From assembly GCF_017875465.1 (NCBI RefSeq), contig NZ_JAGGMQ010000001.1:558001-622000 (forward strand): a stretch of DNA of 64,000 nucleotides. Direction: 5' to 3'. This DNA comes from Winslowiella toletana. GTDB lineage: Bacteria; Pseudomonadota; Gammaproteobacteria; Enterobacterales; Enterobacteriaceae. Of this stretch, positions 43,780-53,408 are shown piece by piece. The stretch's first letter is position 1. Each line of letters starts with the position of its first letter. The position numbers and the translations under genes were made by a program. Under the pieces are notes generated by a model. That model made no database searches. It was given only the letters and a program-made list of their open reading frames with translations, and was not told the origin of the DNA.

Positions 43780-45062
43780 GGCGCGACTCCTTTGCGTACC
43801 ACAACACCGGTGCGGCTGGTACGTACCAGTCCGCGCGGTCGCCAGATCATCATCAGCACCATCAGTACGCCGAACAGCAACACGCGATATTCGGCAAAAC
43901 TGCGCAGCAGTTCAGGCGCTACAGTCAGCACAAACGCCGCCAGCACCACCCCCAGCGTCGACCCCATCCCCCCCAGCACCACAATCGCCAGGATCAACGC
44001 CGATTCAAAGAAGGTAAAAGAGGTTGGGTTCACGAATCCCTGATAAGTGGCGAAAAACACCCCGGCGACACCTGCGGTCGACGCCCCCAGCATAAAGGCG
44101 GAAAGCTTAACCAGCACATGGTTCAGCCCCAGCGAGCGGCAGGCGATTTCATCTTCGCGCAGTGCTTCCCATGCGCGGCCAATCGGCATCCGTGTCAGGC
44201 GGTGCTTAATAAACAGCACCAGCAACACCACCAGAATCAGCACCGCGTAGATAAAGATAAATTTCAGGTTGGGATTGTAGGTGGTATGAAAAAATTCGTG
44301 GAACGGCACGCCGCCGTCTCTGGCACGGCGCGCGAACTCCAGGCCGAAAAAGGTCGGCGCGGGCACCGATACGCCATTCGGCCCACCGGTAAAACTCAGC
44401 CAGTTAGTCAGCACCAGACGAATGATTTCGCCAAACCCCAGTGTGACAATCGCCAGATAGTCACCATGCATACGCAGCACCGGAAACCCCAGCAGCGCGC
44501 CCGCCAGCGCCGCCAGAATCGCACCCAGCGGCAACATCGCCCAGAATCCCAACCCGAGATATTGATAGCCGAGCGCCAGCCCGTAAGCGCCAATCGCATA
44601 AAACGCTACATAACCAAGATCGAGCAGCCCCGCCAGCCCCACCACAATATTCAGCCCCAGCCCCAGCAGTACGTAGATCAGGCCAAGAATCGCCACGGTC
44701 AGCAGATACTTAGTGGCGATAAACGGAAACAGTATCGCCAGCAGCAGCAGCAGCGGAATAATCCAGCGCAGACGCGACTGGTAGCCGGCCGGGCGGACAT
44801 AGACGCCATCATCAGCGCCCTCAAAACGGCTGATAAATTGGCGCCCGCGCTGGCTTTGCAGCGTCAGGCTGAGCAATAAGCGCCCCACCATCACCACGCC
44901 AACCAGCAGCGCCACGCGTCCAGGCGAAAGCGTAAAACTGTACCCTTTTAAAATGACGCCAACGATCGGTCCAAACACCACCAGCGCGCAAAGTCCGGCC
45001 AGCACCATATCGACCAGGCATTGGCGGATATTCAGCCCCGGTTTGATAGCCCTCTCTGTCAT
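43776..45062 (-). CDS. livM: Branched-chain amino acid ABC importer, permease LivM
   Basis: A 428-residue inner-membrane permease with about ten hydrophobic segments and the long N-terminal extension seen in enterobacterial Liv[27 protein letters not shown] and the cytoplasmic coupling loop [20 protein letters not shown] are diagnostic (quoted in part). Works with LivH as the membrane channel. Confidence 0.94.
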   Translation of the reverse strand: MTERAIKPGLNIRQCLVDMVLAGLCALVVFGPIVGVILKGYSFTLSPGRVALLVGVVMVGRLLLSLTLQSQRGRQFISRFEGADDGVYVRPAGYQSRLRWIIPLLLLLAILFPFIATKYLLTVAILGLIYVLLGLGLNIVVGLAGLLDLGYVAFYAIGAYGLALGYQYLGLGFWAMLPLGAILAALAGALLGFPVLRMHGDYLAIVTLGFGEIIRLVLTNWLSFTGGPNGVSVPAPTFFGLEFARRARDGGVPFHEFFHTTYNPNLKFIFIYAVLILVVLLVLFIKHRLTRMPIGRAWEALREDEIACRSLGLNHVLVKLSAFMLGASTAGVAGVFFATYQGFVNPTSFTFFESALILAIVVLGGMGSTLGVVLAAFVLTVAPELLRSFAEYRVLLFGVLMVLMMIWRPRGLVRTSRTGVVVRKGVAP

Positions 45063-45072
45063 CGTTTATCCC

Positions 45073-45987
45073 TCAAACCTTCGCGACCATCGGACGGCCC
45101 AACAACCCCTGAGGGCGAAAAATCAGGATGACCACCAGCAAGCCAAACGAGAAGACATCTTTATAATCGGAGTTCACCAGCCCGGCGAATTGCGCTTCGG
45201 CAATGCCCAACAGTAAACCGCCGAGCATCGCACCGGGTAATGAGCCAATGCCGCCCAGCACCGCAGCGGTAAACGCTTTGATGCCAATAATAAATCCGGC
45301 ATAGAAATCAAAGGTGCCGTAGTTCATGGTCACCAGTACCCCCGCCAGTCCGGCCATCGCCGCGCCCATCACAAACACCAGTGAAATCACCCGATCGGTA
45401 TTGATGCCAAGAATCGAGGCCATTCGCCGGTCCTGCTGCGTCGCGCGGCAGATGCGCCCGAGGCGGGTAAACTGAATAATCCATGTCAGCAGCGCCATTC
45501 CGGCCAGCGCCGCCAGCAGAATAAATATTTTGGTCCAGGTGATTTGCACCACGCCGTCACCGACATCGAAGCGTAATACGCCGGTCAGCAACGTCGGGAT
45601 CCCCTGCTGATTCGGTCCCTGACTGATCTGGACGTAATTCTGCAGGATAAGTGACATACCGATGGCTGAGATCAGCGGCGCCAGCCGCGTTGAATTCCGC
45701 AGCGGCCGATAGGCGATACGCTCAATCGTCCAGCCGTAAACACCGGTCACCACGATGGTGAAGATCAGCGTGCCAAAAATCAGCAGCGGAAAGGAGTGAA
45801 TGCCAAAAAAGGAGAGCAGACCGAGGCCGATGGCGCAGAGGTAAGCGGAGATCATATAGACTTCGCCGTGAGCGAAGTTAATCATGCCGATAATGCCATA
45901 AACCATGGTGTAACCGATGGCGATCAGGCCATATACCGCGCCCAACGTCAGCCCGTTAATCAGCTGTTGCAGTAAGAATGCATCCAT
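45073..45987 (-). CDS. livH: Branched-chain amino acid ABC importer, permease LivH
   Basis: A 304-residue permease with about eight membrane segments. It opens LLQQLINGLTLGAVYGLIAI, has MINFAHGEVYMI and the coupling loop GRICRATQQDRRMASILGI, all standard for LivH. It lies about 115 bases after the binding-protein gene and 10 bases before livM. Confidence 0.95.
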   Translation of the reverse strand: MDAFLLQQLINGLTLGAVYGLIAIGYTMVYGIIGMINFAHGEVYMISAYLCAIGLGLLSFFGIHSFPLLIFGTLIFTIVVTGVYGWTIERIAYRPLRNSTRLAPLISAIGMSLILQNYVQISQGPNQQGIPTLLTGVLRFDVGDGVVQITWTKIFILLAALAGMALLTWIIQFTRLGRICRATQQDRRMASILGINTDRVISLVFVMGAAMAGLAGVLVTMNYGTFDFYAGFIIGIKAFTAAVLGGIGSLPGAMLGGLLLGIAEAQFAGLVNSDYKDVFSFGLLVVILIFRPQGLLGRPMVAKV

Positions 45988-46100
45988 TGTGAACAGTCTC
46001 GCCTGTGATAAGGCAGCAGGGCGACAGGCCCCGACTGCCTTCGGTGTCGCGACGTCCCAACCCGGCGGCAGGACGGAGAGTCAGTACCGGTGCAACAGGG

Positions 46101-47216
46101 TTACAGCTGGTGATATTTGCCCTGATCATCCCATTGATAGACCACATAATCCGACACTTTCAGGTCGCCCTTGCCGTCCCAGGATTTCGGCCCCATCACG
46201 GTATCGACAGTATGGGATTTCAGCCATTCACTGGCTTTTTCATTGTCTTTGCCGGCGCCGTTATAGGCCGCGGCGATCGCCTGAATGGAGGCATAGGCAT
46301 ACAGGGTGTAGCCTTCCGGCTCAAATCCGCTGGCGCGGAATTTTTCAATCACCGATTTACCGGCAGGAATGGTGCGCGGGTCATTACCAAAAGTCATCAG
46401 CACCCCTTTGGTATACTGCGGGCCGCCGGCAGCGGTAACCATCTCGGCAGTGACCACACAGTCACCGGAGAAAAATTTCGCCTGCACACCCTGCTCACGC
46501 ATCTGGCGCACCAGTGGGCCAGCTTCCGGATGGCAGCCGCCGAAATAGACCACATCCGGCTTCAGAGCGCCGATTTTGGTGACCAGCGCGTTAAAGTCTT
46601 TTTCACCGCGCGACAGGCCTTCATACAGCACCTCTTTGGTGCCGCGTTTTTCCAGCGCTGCTTTGGTCGCATCGGCCAGCCCCTGCCCGTAAGTATCTTT
46701 GTCATGGATAACCGCAATTTTTTTCGCTTTCAGCACATCCAGCATATAGTTCGCCGCCACCACACCCTGCTGATCGTCACGGCCACACATACGGAACATG
46801 CCTTTCATACCGCGTTCGGTAATTTTCGGGTTGGTCGATCCCGGGGTAATGGTCAGCACACCGGCTTCGTCATACACTTCCGATGCCGGCATGGTTGAGG
46901 AGGAGCAGAAGTGTCCAACGACGGCAGAGACTTTAGATTCATCCACCAGGCGGTTAGCCACCGCCACCGCCTGCTTGGGTTCGCAGGCGTCATCGCCCTG
47001 CACCAGCACGATTTTTTCGCCTTTAATACCGCCTGCGGCATTAATATCGGCGGCGGCTTGTGACGCCCCTTTCCAGTATTGGGCGCCATAGGTGGCATTA
47101 GGACCGGTTAATGGCCCGGCGATGCCAATTGTCACATCCGCATGCGCATACAGCGCGGTACTTAAACAACCAGCAATAGCCATCTGAAGCGGTAACTTAA
47201 TCATTTTCAAAGACAT
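46101..47216 (-). CDS. livK: Branched-chain amino acid ABC importer, periplasmic binding protein
   Basis: A 371-residue periplasmic binding protein with signal peptide to about YAHA, then DVTIGIAGPLTGPNATYG. The amino-acid-binding residues lie in LVQGDDACEPKQAVAVANRL, GHFCSSSTMPASEVYDEAG and QGVVAANYML. The start at 47216 has GAGG 9 bases upstream and gives a better signal peptide than the ATG at 47234. Substrate is likely leucine/isoleucine/valine or a related amino acid; LivJ and LivK cannot be told apart here. Confidence 0.92.
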   Translation of the reverse strand: MSLKMIKLPLQMAIAGCLSTALYAHADVTIGIAGPLTGPNATYGAQYWKGASQAAADINAAGGIKGEKIVLVQGDDACEPKQAVAVANRLVDESKVSAVVGHFCSSSTMPASEVYDEAGVLTITPGSTNPKITERGMKGMFRMCGRDDQQGVVAANYMLDVLKAKKIAVIHDKDTYGQGLADATKAALEKRGTKEVLYEGLSRGEKDFNALVTKIGALKPDVVYFGGCHPEAGPLVRQMREQGVQAKFFSGDCVVTAEMVTAAGGPQYTKGVLMTFGNDPRTIPAGKSVIEKFRASGFEPEGYTLYAYASIQAIAAAYNGAGKDNEKASEWLKSHTVDTVMGPKSWDGKGDLKVSDYVVYQWDDQGKYHQL

Positions 47217-47234
47217 TCGGATATTCCTCAGCAC

Positions 47235-47728
47235 TGTTCAGAACCAGGCGCCAGCATCTGGCGCGGGAAAAATCACGGACTTCGTCAATACAAGGTGCTT
47301 TCAAGCGGGCCGCGAACGGCTTTTGTTGCTTCGGTTACTACGGTTAATTAAGAAGATAAGCAAAAACTCCGCCAGAAAGAGCAGAAACCGATAATTTCTT
47401 TCTGATATGCGACGCAACAGGCAGTAACCGGGGAGTTATCCGCCCGTGTTTTAACTAACAGGGTGTTAAGTAGCCATCATATGGCTGGCAGGGATGCGCG
47501 GTGTCCGGACCGTCCTGAATCTTAACTATAGTGGCATGAAACTCAGGCTGCGCACGCTGATGGTGCAAAAATGCGGCGAAGATCACCAGGGCGAGGCGTA
47601 TTTCGCCCTGCTTCAGGCAAACAATAATAGAGTGGCCTACCCGCGACAGTAGTGTTGTTATTTGATTTCCTTGCTTGATTTACGTCCAATTTATCAGCCG
47701 TAAAAAGGCTAATTGCAGGAGGTCTGTT
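47235..47728. other. Intergenic region upstream of livK
   Basis: About 490 bases. It should hold the liv promoter. A 38-codon frame on the plus strand (47536-47652, peptide starting MKLRLRTLMVQKCGED and ending NRVAYPRQ) looks protein-like but has no ribosome-binding site; it may be a gene remnant. An 8-bp hairpin (47587-47610) lies inside it. Confidence 0.4.
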
Positions 47729-47881
47729 ATGATCAGGAAAAAAGCCGTTGAAGAGTCTCAGACTACCGCACTTACCCCCGAGCAGTGTAAGAAAATTGCA
47801 GCAGATTCACGTAAAGCTGCTGCCCGTGGTAGCGAAAGATTAAAAAAGCACCTGGAAGCGATGAACGTTAAAATTGGCTGA
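47729..47881 (+). CDS. Small basic hypothetical protein (50 aa)
   Basis: A 50-residue lysine-rich helical protein: MIRKKAVEESQTTALTPEQ at the start, then KKIAADSRKAAARGSERLKKHLEAM. A perfect AGGAGG ribosome-binding site lies 7 bases before the ATG, which strongly supports translation. No family recognised; small charged helical proteins of this kind are sometimes antitoxins or nucleic-acid binders. The decayed frame 20 bases downstream may have been its partner gene. Confidence 0.65.
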   Translation: MIRKKAVEESQTTALTPEQCKKIAADSRKAAARGSERLKKHLEAMNVKIG

Positions 47882-47901
47882 TTTTGTTATGGATAAATGC
47901 G

Positions 47902-48403
47902 ATGAGCTTTGAGATATGTTTTAGTTCCGCCAAAGAATTAGCAGAAGATCCTGATTTTTAATCAACGCATCAGGAATTTATTCAATATAAAATTAACAGC
48001 GATAGATCTGAACACTCTCGTCCAACGAATAAAGTTCAGCAATCGCGGCCTTCGTTATCCTCACTTTTTTGGCAGAGACTGACAATTTATTGATCCTGCC
48101 TTAACTGAGAGCCGGGAAACACTAACCCATCTGCATGTTTATCAAAATACAGAAGATTGCATTGACTGGTTCGATGATTCCCTGTCCAGTGATGAGAAAA
48201 GAACTGAAGGCATCCTGCATCAATGGTACTGCACCAGCGACAGTTATCTTATTTATTCTTATTTTGTCCATAATACTAAACGTTATTATTATGTGATCGA
48301 ATATATTATCGATGATACACATAGTTATCTTGATAATAAAGATGCTCGCAAATTATGGACTGATGCAGCATTGACATTCAGATTTTCGATCACAGGTAAA
48401 TAA
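47902..48403 (+). pseudogene. Decayed hypothetical gene following the small protein
   Basis: The frame starting at 47902 (MSFEICFSSAKELAEDPDF) meets a TAA after 19 codons, continues open for about 45 more codons and stops again near 48085. A second frame then stays open to a TAA at 48401-48403, encoding protein-like sequence (CIDWFDDSLSSDEKRTEG, ILHQWYCTSDSYLIYSYFV, ALTFRFSITGK). Together these look like one gene of about 165 codons broken by a nonsense change and a frameshift. The family is not recognised. AT-rich like the small gene before it. A toxin/antitoxin-type pair or a contact-dependent system remnant is possible but unproven. Confidence 0.6.
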
Positions 48404-48462
48404 ATAACCTCGCTGCCAGAGCAATAGTTAGCCAATGACGTTACCAATACAACATATATTTT

Positions 48463-48497
48463 AAAACCCCGATCAGATTTCCCTGAGCGGGGTTTTT
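48463..48497. terminator. Bidirectional intrinsic terminator
   Basis: AAAACCCCG and CGGGGTTTT arms (9 bp) around a 16-base loop, with T-runs on both strands. It lies between the decayed gene and the converging LLM monooxygenase gene. Confidence 0.75.
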
Positions 48498-48600
48498 ACT
48501 TACCACTCGACTACACCTTTTTTTTAATAACGCCAGCGCCAGACTACAGCGAAAATCCTGCCCCTGATAATTATCGTCCGGCAGGCGCCGTTAATGCAGT

Positions 48601-49938
48601 TCAGGCCACCTCCTGTCGGCGCGCACGACTAAACTGATTTTCCGGTTCCGCCAGCCCGAGATTTTCACGCAGGGTCGCGCCTTCGTATTCACGGCGATAG
48701 ATACCGCGCTGTTGCAGCAGCGGAATTACCTGGTCGACAAAATCCTCAAAAGCGTTTGGCGTACCGCCGCGTACGATAAAGCCATCAGCCGCCCCCTCCA
48801 GGAACCACTGCGCCAGACCATCCGCTACCTGCTGAGCAGTGCCAAGGAAACCGGGACGCGGCGTAGCGGCTTCCAGCGCCACTTCGCGCAGCGTCAGGTT
48901 GCGTTGACGGGCATCGCGTTTGATGGTATCGGTCGTGCTGCGGAAGCTGTTCTGGCCCAGTTCGCCAATATCCGGGAACGGCGCATCCAGCGGGTACTGA
49001 CTGAAATCATGATGCTCAAAGTAACGTCCCAGATACTCCAGCGCCTTATCGATACTCACCAGTTGTGCGGTCTGCTGATAACGCTGCTCAGCGTCGGCTT
49101 CGTTATCGCCAATAATCACGCTGATGCCCTGAAAAATACGAATATCGTCGGCCTGACGTCCGCGATCCACCAGGCGGCGGCGCACATCTTCGCGGAAGGC
49201 GCGCGCCTGCGACAGGGTTTCATGGCGGGTGTAAATTGCATCGGCGACCTCGGTAGCAAAGGTTTTTCCGGCCTCCGATGCACCAGCCTGAAACACCACC
49301 GGTCGCCCCTGCGGTGAGCGCCCGACATTGAGCGGCCCCTGCACCGAGAAATATTTGCCTTGATGGTTCAGGGTATGCAACTTGTCAGCGGCGAAAAACT
49401 CACCGCTGGCTTTGTCGCGCACAAAAGCATCGCCTTCCCACGAATCCCACAGCCCGGTCACTACCTGCAAATATTCGCTGGCGACCCGGTAGCGTTCATC
49501 ATGTTCCGGATGACTCTGGCGCGAGAAGTTTTTCGCCGAGCCTTCCAGCGGCGAGGTCACCACATTCCAGCCCGCACGCCCGCCGCTAAGATGATCGAGG
49601 CTGGCGAACTGACGCGCTACGGTAAAGGGTTCGCTGTAAGAGGTGGAGAGAGTGCCTACCAGCCCGATGTTTTGTGTCACCAGCGCCAGCGCCGACAACA
49701 GCGTGATCGGCTCAAAACGGTTAAGAAAATGCGGGATCGACTGCGGGGTAATAAACAGACCGTCGGCGAGAAACAGGAAATCAATTTTGCCCTGCTCAGC
49801 TTTTTTCGCCAGCTGCTGCACATACGCAATATTGATGCTGGCATCAGCCACCGCATCGGGGTGACGCCAGGCGGACATATTGCCGGAGACGCCCTGAATA
49901 ATGGCGCCGAGGCGCAGCTGAGGTTGTGTCTGACTCAT
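48601..49938 (-). CDS. LLM-class flavin monooxygenase (NtaA/SnaA/DszA family)
   Basis: A 445-residue FMNH2-dependent monooxygenase of the bacterial-luciferase superfamily. It shows [70 protein letters not shown] (quoted in part) and [15 protein letters not shown], all typical of the NtaA/SnaA/DszA branch, which needs a separate flavin reductase. Members cleave C-S or C-N bonds of chelators, sulfones or S-alkylated metabolites. Last gene of an operon with a GNAT acetyltransferase and a peptide-type importer. No flavin reductase gene is adjacent. Confidence 0.92.
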   Translation of the reverse strand: MSQTQPQLRLGAIIQGVSGNMSAWRHPDAVADASINIAYVQQLAKKAEQGKIDFLFLADGLFITPQSIPHFLNRFEPITLLSALALVTQNIGLVGTLSTSYSEPFTVARQFASLDHLSGGRAGWNVVTSPLEGSAKNFSRQSHPEHDERYRVASEYLQVVTGLWDSWEGDAFVRDKASGEFFAADKLHTLNHQGKYFSVQGPLNVGRSPQGRPVVFQAGASEAGKTFATEVADAIYTRHETLSQARAFREDVRRRLVDRGRQADDIRIFQGISVIIGDNEADAEQRYQQTAQLVSIDKALEYLGRYFEHHDFSQYPLDAPFPDIGELGQNSFRSTTDTIKRDARQRNLTLREVALEAATPRPGFLGTAQQVADGLAQWFLEGAADGFIVRGGTPNAFEDFVDQVIPLLQQRGIYRREYEGATLRENLGLAEPENQFSRARRQEVA

Positions 49939-49962
49939 AATTCACTCCTTGCAGATAAAATG

Positions 49963-51564
49963 TCAGGCGACCTGCTGCGGCAGAACCGGCAGCGCCTGTA
50001 AAAGTTTTTGCGTCCAGGGGTGCTGCGGCGCAGTGAACACCTGACTGATATCGCCGCTCTCCACCACTTTGCCGTCCTGCATCACCAGCACCCGATCGGC
50101 CAGATGCTGAATCACACCCAGATCGTGTGAGATAAACAGCAGCGCCGTGCCGTGTTGTGCCTGCATATCGGCCAGCAGATCGAGAACCTGCGCCTGAACC
50201 GACACATCCAGCGCGCTGACCGGTTCATCAGCGACCAGCAGCGCCGGGCTGGGGGCGAAAGCGCGGGCAATCGCCACACGCTGGCGCTGTCCACCGGATA
50301 ACTCACGCGGGTAGCGGGTTAAAAAACGATCGCCGAGCTGCACTTCATCCAGCAACTGGCGTACCCGCTGGCGGCGCGCATCACCAAAGATGCCGACGCT
50401 GTCGAGGCTCTCGCCGATAATTTTATCTACCGTGTAACGTGGATCAAACGAGCTGAAGGGATCCTGCGAAATCAGTTGCAGCCGGGCGCGGCGTGGTCGC
50501 CGCGCCGACTCCGTCAGGTTGTTCCATGGCTGACCATCCAGTAGCAGCACGCCGCTGTCCGGTTCGCTCAGTCCCATCACCACCCTGACCAGTGAGGTCT
50601 TGCCGCTGCCGGATTCTCCGACCACGCCAAGGGTTTCTCCGGCATGCAGGGTAAAGTGGATATTGTTCAGCACCTGACGTTCGCCATACGCCTTGTTCAG
50701 CGCTATCGCCTGCAACAGCGGTACTTCGCGCTGGATAACTTTGGCGGCTAACGGCATCGGTTCCGCGCTTGCCAGCCGTAAGCCGCGCGTCTGCGCAGTC
50801 GGCACAGCGCGTAGCAGACGCTGCGTCCAGGCGTGCTGCGGCGACTGCAATAGCTGCCGGGTTGGTCCCTGCTCCACCACTTCGCCATCACGCATTACCA
50901 GCACTCTGTCGGCCAGCTCCGCCACCACCGCCAGGTCGTGACTGATCAGCAACAGCGCATGGCCGTCGCGCTGGCGCTGCAGCAATAATTGCAGGATCTG
51001 GCGCTGGACGGTCATATCCAGCGCCGTAGTCGGTTCATCGGCAATCAGTAACCCCGGTCTGTTGGCCAGCGCGGTGGCAATCAGCGCGCGCTGGCGCTGG
51101 CCGCCGGAGAGCTGATGCGGATAGAGCGCCATCCGGCTCTCCGCATCGGCGATACCTGCCGCATGCAGCAACGCCAGGCTGCGTTCGCGTAATACTGCGG
51201 GCTGGCGGATGCCCGACGCAGAGAGCGCATCCGCCAGTTGCTGTTCGATGCGCCGCAACGGATCGAGGGAGATCAGCGCGTCCTGCAATACGTAGCCAAT
51301 ACTGCGACCGCGTAGCGTCCGCCACTGACGCTGATCCGCATTCAGCATCTCGCGCCCGTCAATCAGAAAGCTGTCGGCGCTGAGGGTGGCGTCATCCGGC
51401 TGTAAACCCAGCAGACTGCGGGCGGTCAGGGTCTTTCCACTGCCGGACTCCCCCACCAGCGCCACCGATTCGCCCGGCCAGATTTGCAAATCAATATTTT
51501 TCACCACCGTCACCGCGCCGAAGCGGATGGTGAGATGACGGATATCGATAAGTGGTTTACTCAT
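49963..51564 (-). CDS. Peptide-type ABC importer, double ATP-binding protein
   Basis: A 533-residue fusion of two nucleotide-binding domains, with Walker A GESGSGKTLTARS and GESGSGKTSLVRV, signatures [12 protein letters not shown] and [12 protein letters not shown] and Walker B segments [12 protein letters not shown] and LLVADEPVSALD. It drives the importer made by the two permeases upstream. Start overlaps the permease stop by 4 bases. The monooxygenase gene follows after 24 bases. Confidence 0.93.
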   Translation of the reverse strand: MSKPLIDIRHLTIRFGAVTVVKNIDLQIWPGESVALVGESGSGKTLTARSLLGLQPDDATLSADSFLIDGREMLNADQRQWRTLRGRSIGYVLQDALISLDPLRRIEQQLADALSASGIRQPAVLRERSLALLHAAGIADAESRMALYPHQLSGGQRQRALIATALANRPGLLIADEPTTALDMTVQRQILQLLLQRQRDGHALLLISHDLAVVAELADRVLVMRDGEVVEQGPTRQLLQSPQHAWTQRLLRAVPTAQTRGLRLASAEPMPLAAKVIQREVPLLQAIALNKAYGERQVLNNIHFTLHAGETLGVVGESGSGKTSLVRVVMGLSEPDSGVLLLDGQPWNNLTESARRPRRARLQLISQDPFSSFDPRYTVDKIIGESLDSVGIFGDARRQRVRQLLDEVQLGDRFLTRYPRELSGGQRQRVAIARAFAPSPALLVADEPVSALDVSVQAQVLDLLADMQAQHGTALLFISHDLGVIQHLADRVLVMQDGKVVESGDISQVFTAPQHPWTQKLLQALPVLPQQVA

Positions 51565-52394
51565 GGTTGCCTCCCTTCAAAACGTGCCTGCCAGTAGCGC
51601 CCGAGAGTATTGACCGCCACCACCGTCAGAGTGATAAATACCCCTGGCCAGACGGCAATCCACCAGGCATTGCGCAGATAATTGCGCCCTTCGGCCAGCA
51701 TCAGCCCCCACTCCGCAGTGGGCGGCTGTGGCCCCATCCCAAGGAAGCTTAACCCGGCAGTGCCAATAATCGCGGTGCCCAGTCCGAGCGTGGCCAGCGC
51801 GGGCACCTGCGCAATCGCATGCGGCAGCACATGGCGGCTAATCAGAGTGAATCGCCGCAAACCAAAGGTGCGTGCCTGTTCAACATAACCGGAAGAGAGC
51901 ACCAGAAAGGTCTGGGCGCGCACGACCCGGGCAAAGCGCGGCACCGAAGCAACCCCCAGCGCAATAATCAGATTGCTGGTGCCGGGGCCGGTAAAAGCAA
52001 TCAGCATCAGCGCCAGCAACAGATCGGGAAATGCGGAGATCACATCTACGGTACGGCTCAGCAGCTCATCCGCCACCCCTCTGGCCAGCGCCGCGAACAG
52101 ACCCAGTAAGGTGCCGGCCACCACCGCCAGCGAGATCGCCGCCACACTGATTAACAGCGAGTAACGGCTGCCATAGATAATCCGGGTCAGCAGATCACGT
52201 CCTAACTGATCCGTACCCAGCCAGTGATGCAGTGAAGGCGGCAGCTGGGCATTGACCGGATCCGCCAGCAGCGGATCGTTTGCCGTCAGCCAGCCCGGCA
52301 CGATCACCGCCAGCGCCACCAGTAGCAGAAAGCCCAGCGCTGGCCATAGCGGCCACGGCAGCGAGGGGCGCAGACGCAATGCTAAGCTGCTCAT
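51561..52394 (-). CDS. Peptide-type ABC importer, permease (DppC-like)
   Basis: A 277-residue inner-membrane permease with about six membrane segments and the DppC marker HHWLGTDQLGRDLLTRIIYGS, plus the coupling loop SSGYVEQARTFGLRRF...RHVLPHAIAQV. Overlaps both neighbours by 4 bases. Confidence 0.92.
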   Translation of the reverse strand: MSSLALRLRPSLPWPLWPALGFLLLVALAVIVPGWLTANDPLLADPVNAQLPPSLHHWLGTDQLGRDLLTRIIYGSRYSLLISVAAISLAVVAGTLLGLFAALARGVADELLSRTVDVISAFPDLLLALMLIAFTGPGTSNLIIALGVASVPRFARVVRAQTFLVLSSGYVEQARTFGLRRFTLISRHVLPHAIAQVPALATLGLGTAIIGTAGLSFLGMGPQPPTAEWGLMLAEGRNYLRNAWWIAVWPGVFITLTVVAVNTLGRYWQARFEGRQP

Positions 52395-53392
52395 CGGCGC
52401 GCCTCCCCTGGCCCCTGCCGTAAACGCGGGTCAATCAGCAGGTAGAGAATATCCACCAGCGTGCTCATCAGCACATAGATCAGCGCCGAGAAGATCGCTA
52501 CCGCCAGCACAACCGGCAGATCCTTTGCCAGCACCGCGTCGACCGTCAGCTTGCCCAGTCCAGGACGGCCAAACACCTGTTCAGTGATCACCGCGCCGCT
52601 CAGCAGGCCGCCAATTAGCCAGCCGGTCAGGGTCACCGCCGGTAGCGCTGCATGACGCAGGGCATGACGCAGACGGATACGGCGCTCACCTATCCCCCAG
52701 GCGCGCAGCGTCAGGGTAAAAGGCTCATCCAGTGCCTGTTCCAGCCCGCGTCGCAATACCTGCGCCACCACCGCCCCCTGCGCCAGCCCCAGCGACAGCG
52801 CGGGTAGTACCAGTGCCGACAGATGCCGATCCCCCGCCACCGGAAACCAGCGCAGTGTGAAGCTAAAAATCGCCAGCAGCACCAGTCCAAGCCAGAACGA
52901 TGGCATGGAGGCCAGCAGCAGTTCAATGCCGTTAGCAATACGCCGTCCCCAGCGCCGGTGGGCAGTCGCCACCGCGACCCCAACGGCAAAGATCAGGCTA
53001 ACCAGCAGCGCCGCCAGCGTCAGTTTCAGCGTCGGCCACAGCTGTGACAGCAGCAGCTGACTGACATCGGTATTGAGGATATAAGAGCGCCCCAGATCGC
53101 CATGCAGCAGCCGCCACAAATAGTGCAGATATTGCCACCACAGCGGCTGATCCAGCCCCCACTCGGCGCGGATCGCCGCTTCAATCTGCGGCGTGGCGAT
53201 CTGCTCGCCAACCAGCAGGCTGACAATATCGCCGGGCGCCAGATGCACGCCGAGAAATGCCAGACTGATCGCCGCCCATAACACCAGCACGCCGCCCAGC
53301 AGGCGTTCAGCGATGCGTCGGGTTAATCTATTGCCGCCAAAAGGGGGCGTGCGACGCGACTGCGGTGCGGTAACTGTGCTCTCCAGACTCAT
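52391..53392 (-). CDS. Peptide-type ABC importer, permease (DppB-like)
   Basis: A 333-residue permease: VHLAPGDIVSLLVGEQIATP, WGLDQPLWWQYLHYL, GDLGRSYI, and FGRPGLGKLTVDAVLAKDLP near the C terminus. The start at 53392 has GGAGG upstream and gives a short cytoplasmic N terminus (MSLESTVTAPQSRRTPP) before the first membrane segment; the open frame extends further upstream into the binding-protein gene but is not needed. Confidence 0.92.
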   Translation of the reverse strand: MSLESTVTAPQSRRTPPFGGNRLTRRIAERLLGGVLVLWAAISLAFLGVHLAPGDIVSLLVGEQIATPQIEAAIRAEWGLDQPLWWQYLHYLWRLLHGDLGRSYILNTDVSQLLLSQLWPTLKLTLAALLVSLIFAVGVAVATAHRRWGRRIANGIELLLASMPSFWLGLVLLAIFSFTLRWFPVAGDRHLSALVLPALSLGLAQGAVVAQVLRRGLEQALDEPFTLTLRAWGIGERRIRLRHALRHAALPAVTLTGWLIGGLLSGAVITEQVFGRPGLGKLTVDAVLAKDLPVVLAVAIFSALIYVLMSTLVDILYLLIDPRLRQGPGEARR

Positions 53393-53408
53393 AATTACCT
53401 CCGGCAAA

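Noticed and set aside
42191..47216. liv operon as part of the aminocyclitol-like cluster
   Set aside because: It is a complete standard amino acid importer with core-like composition, separated by a strong hairpin.
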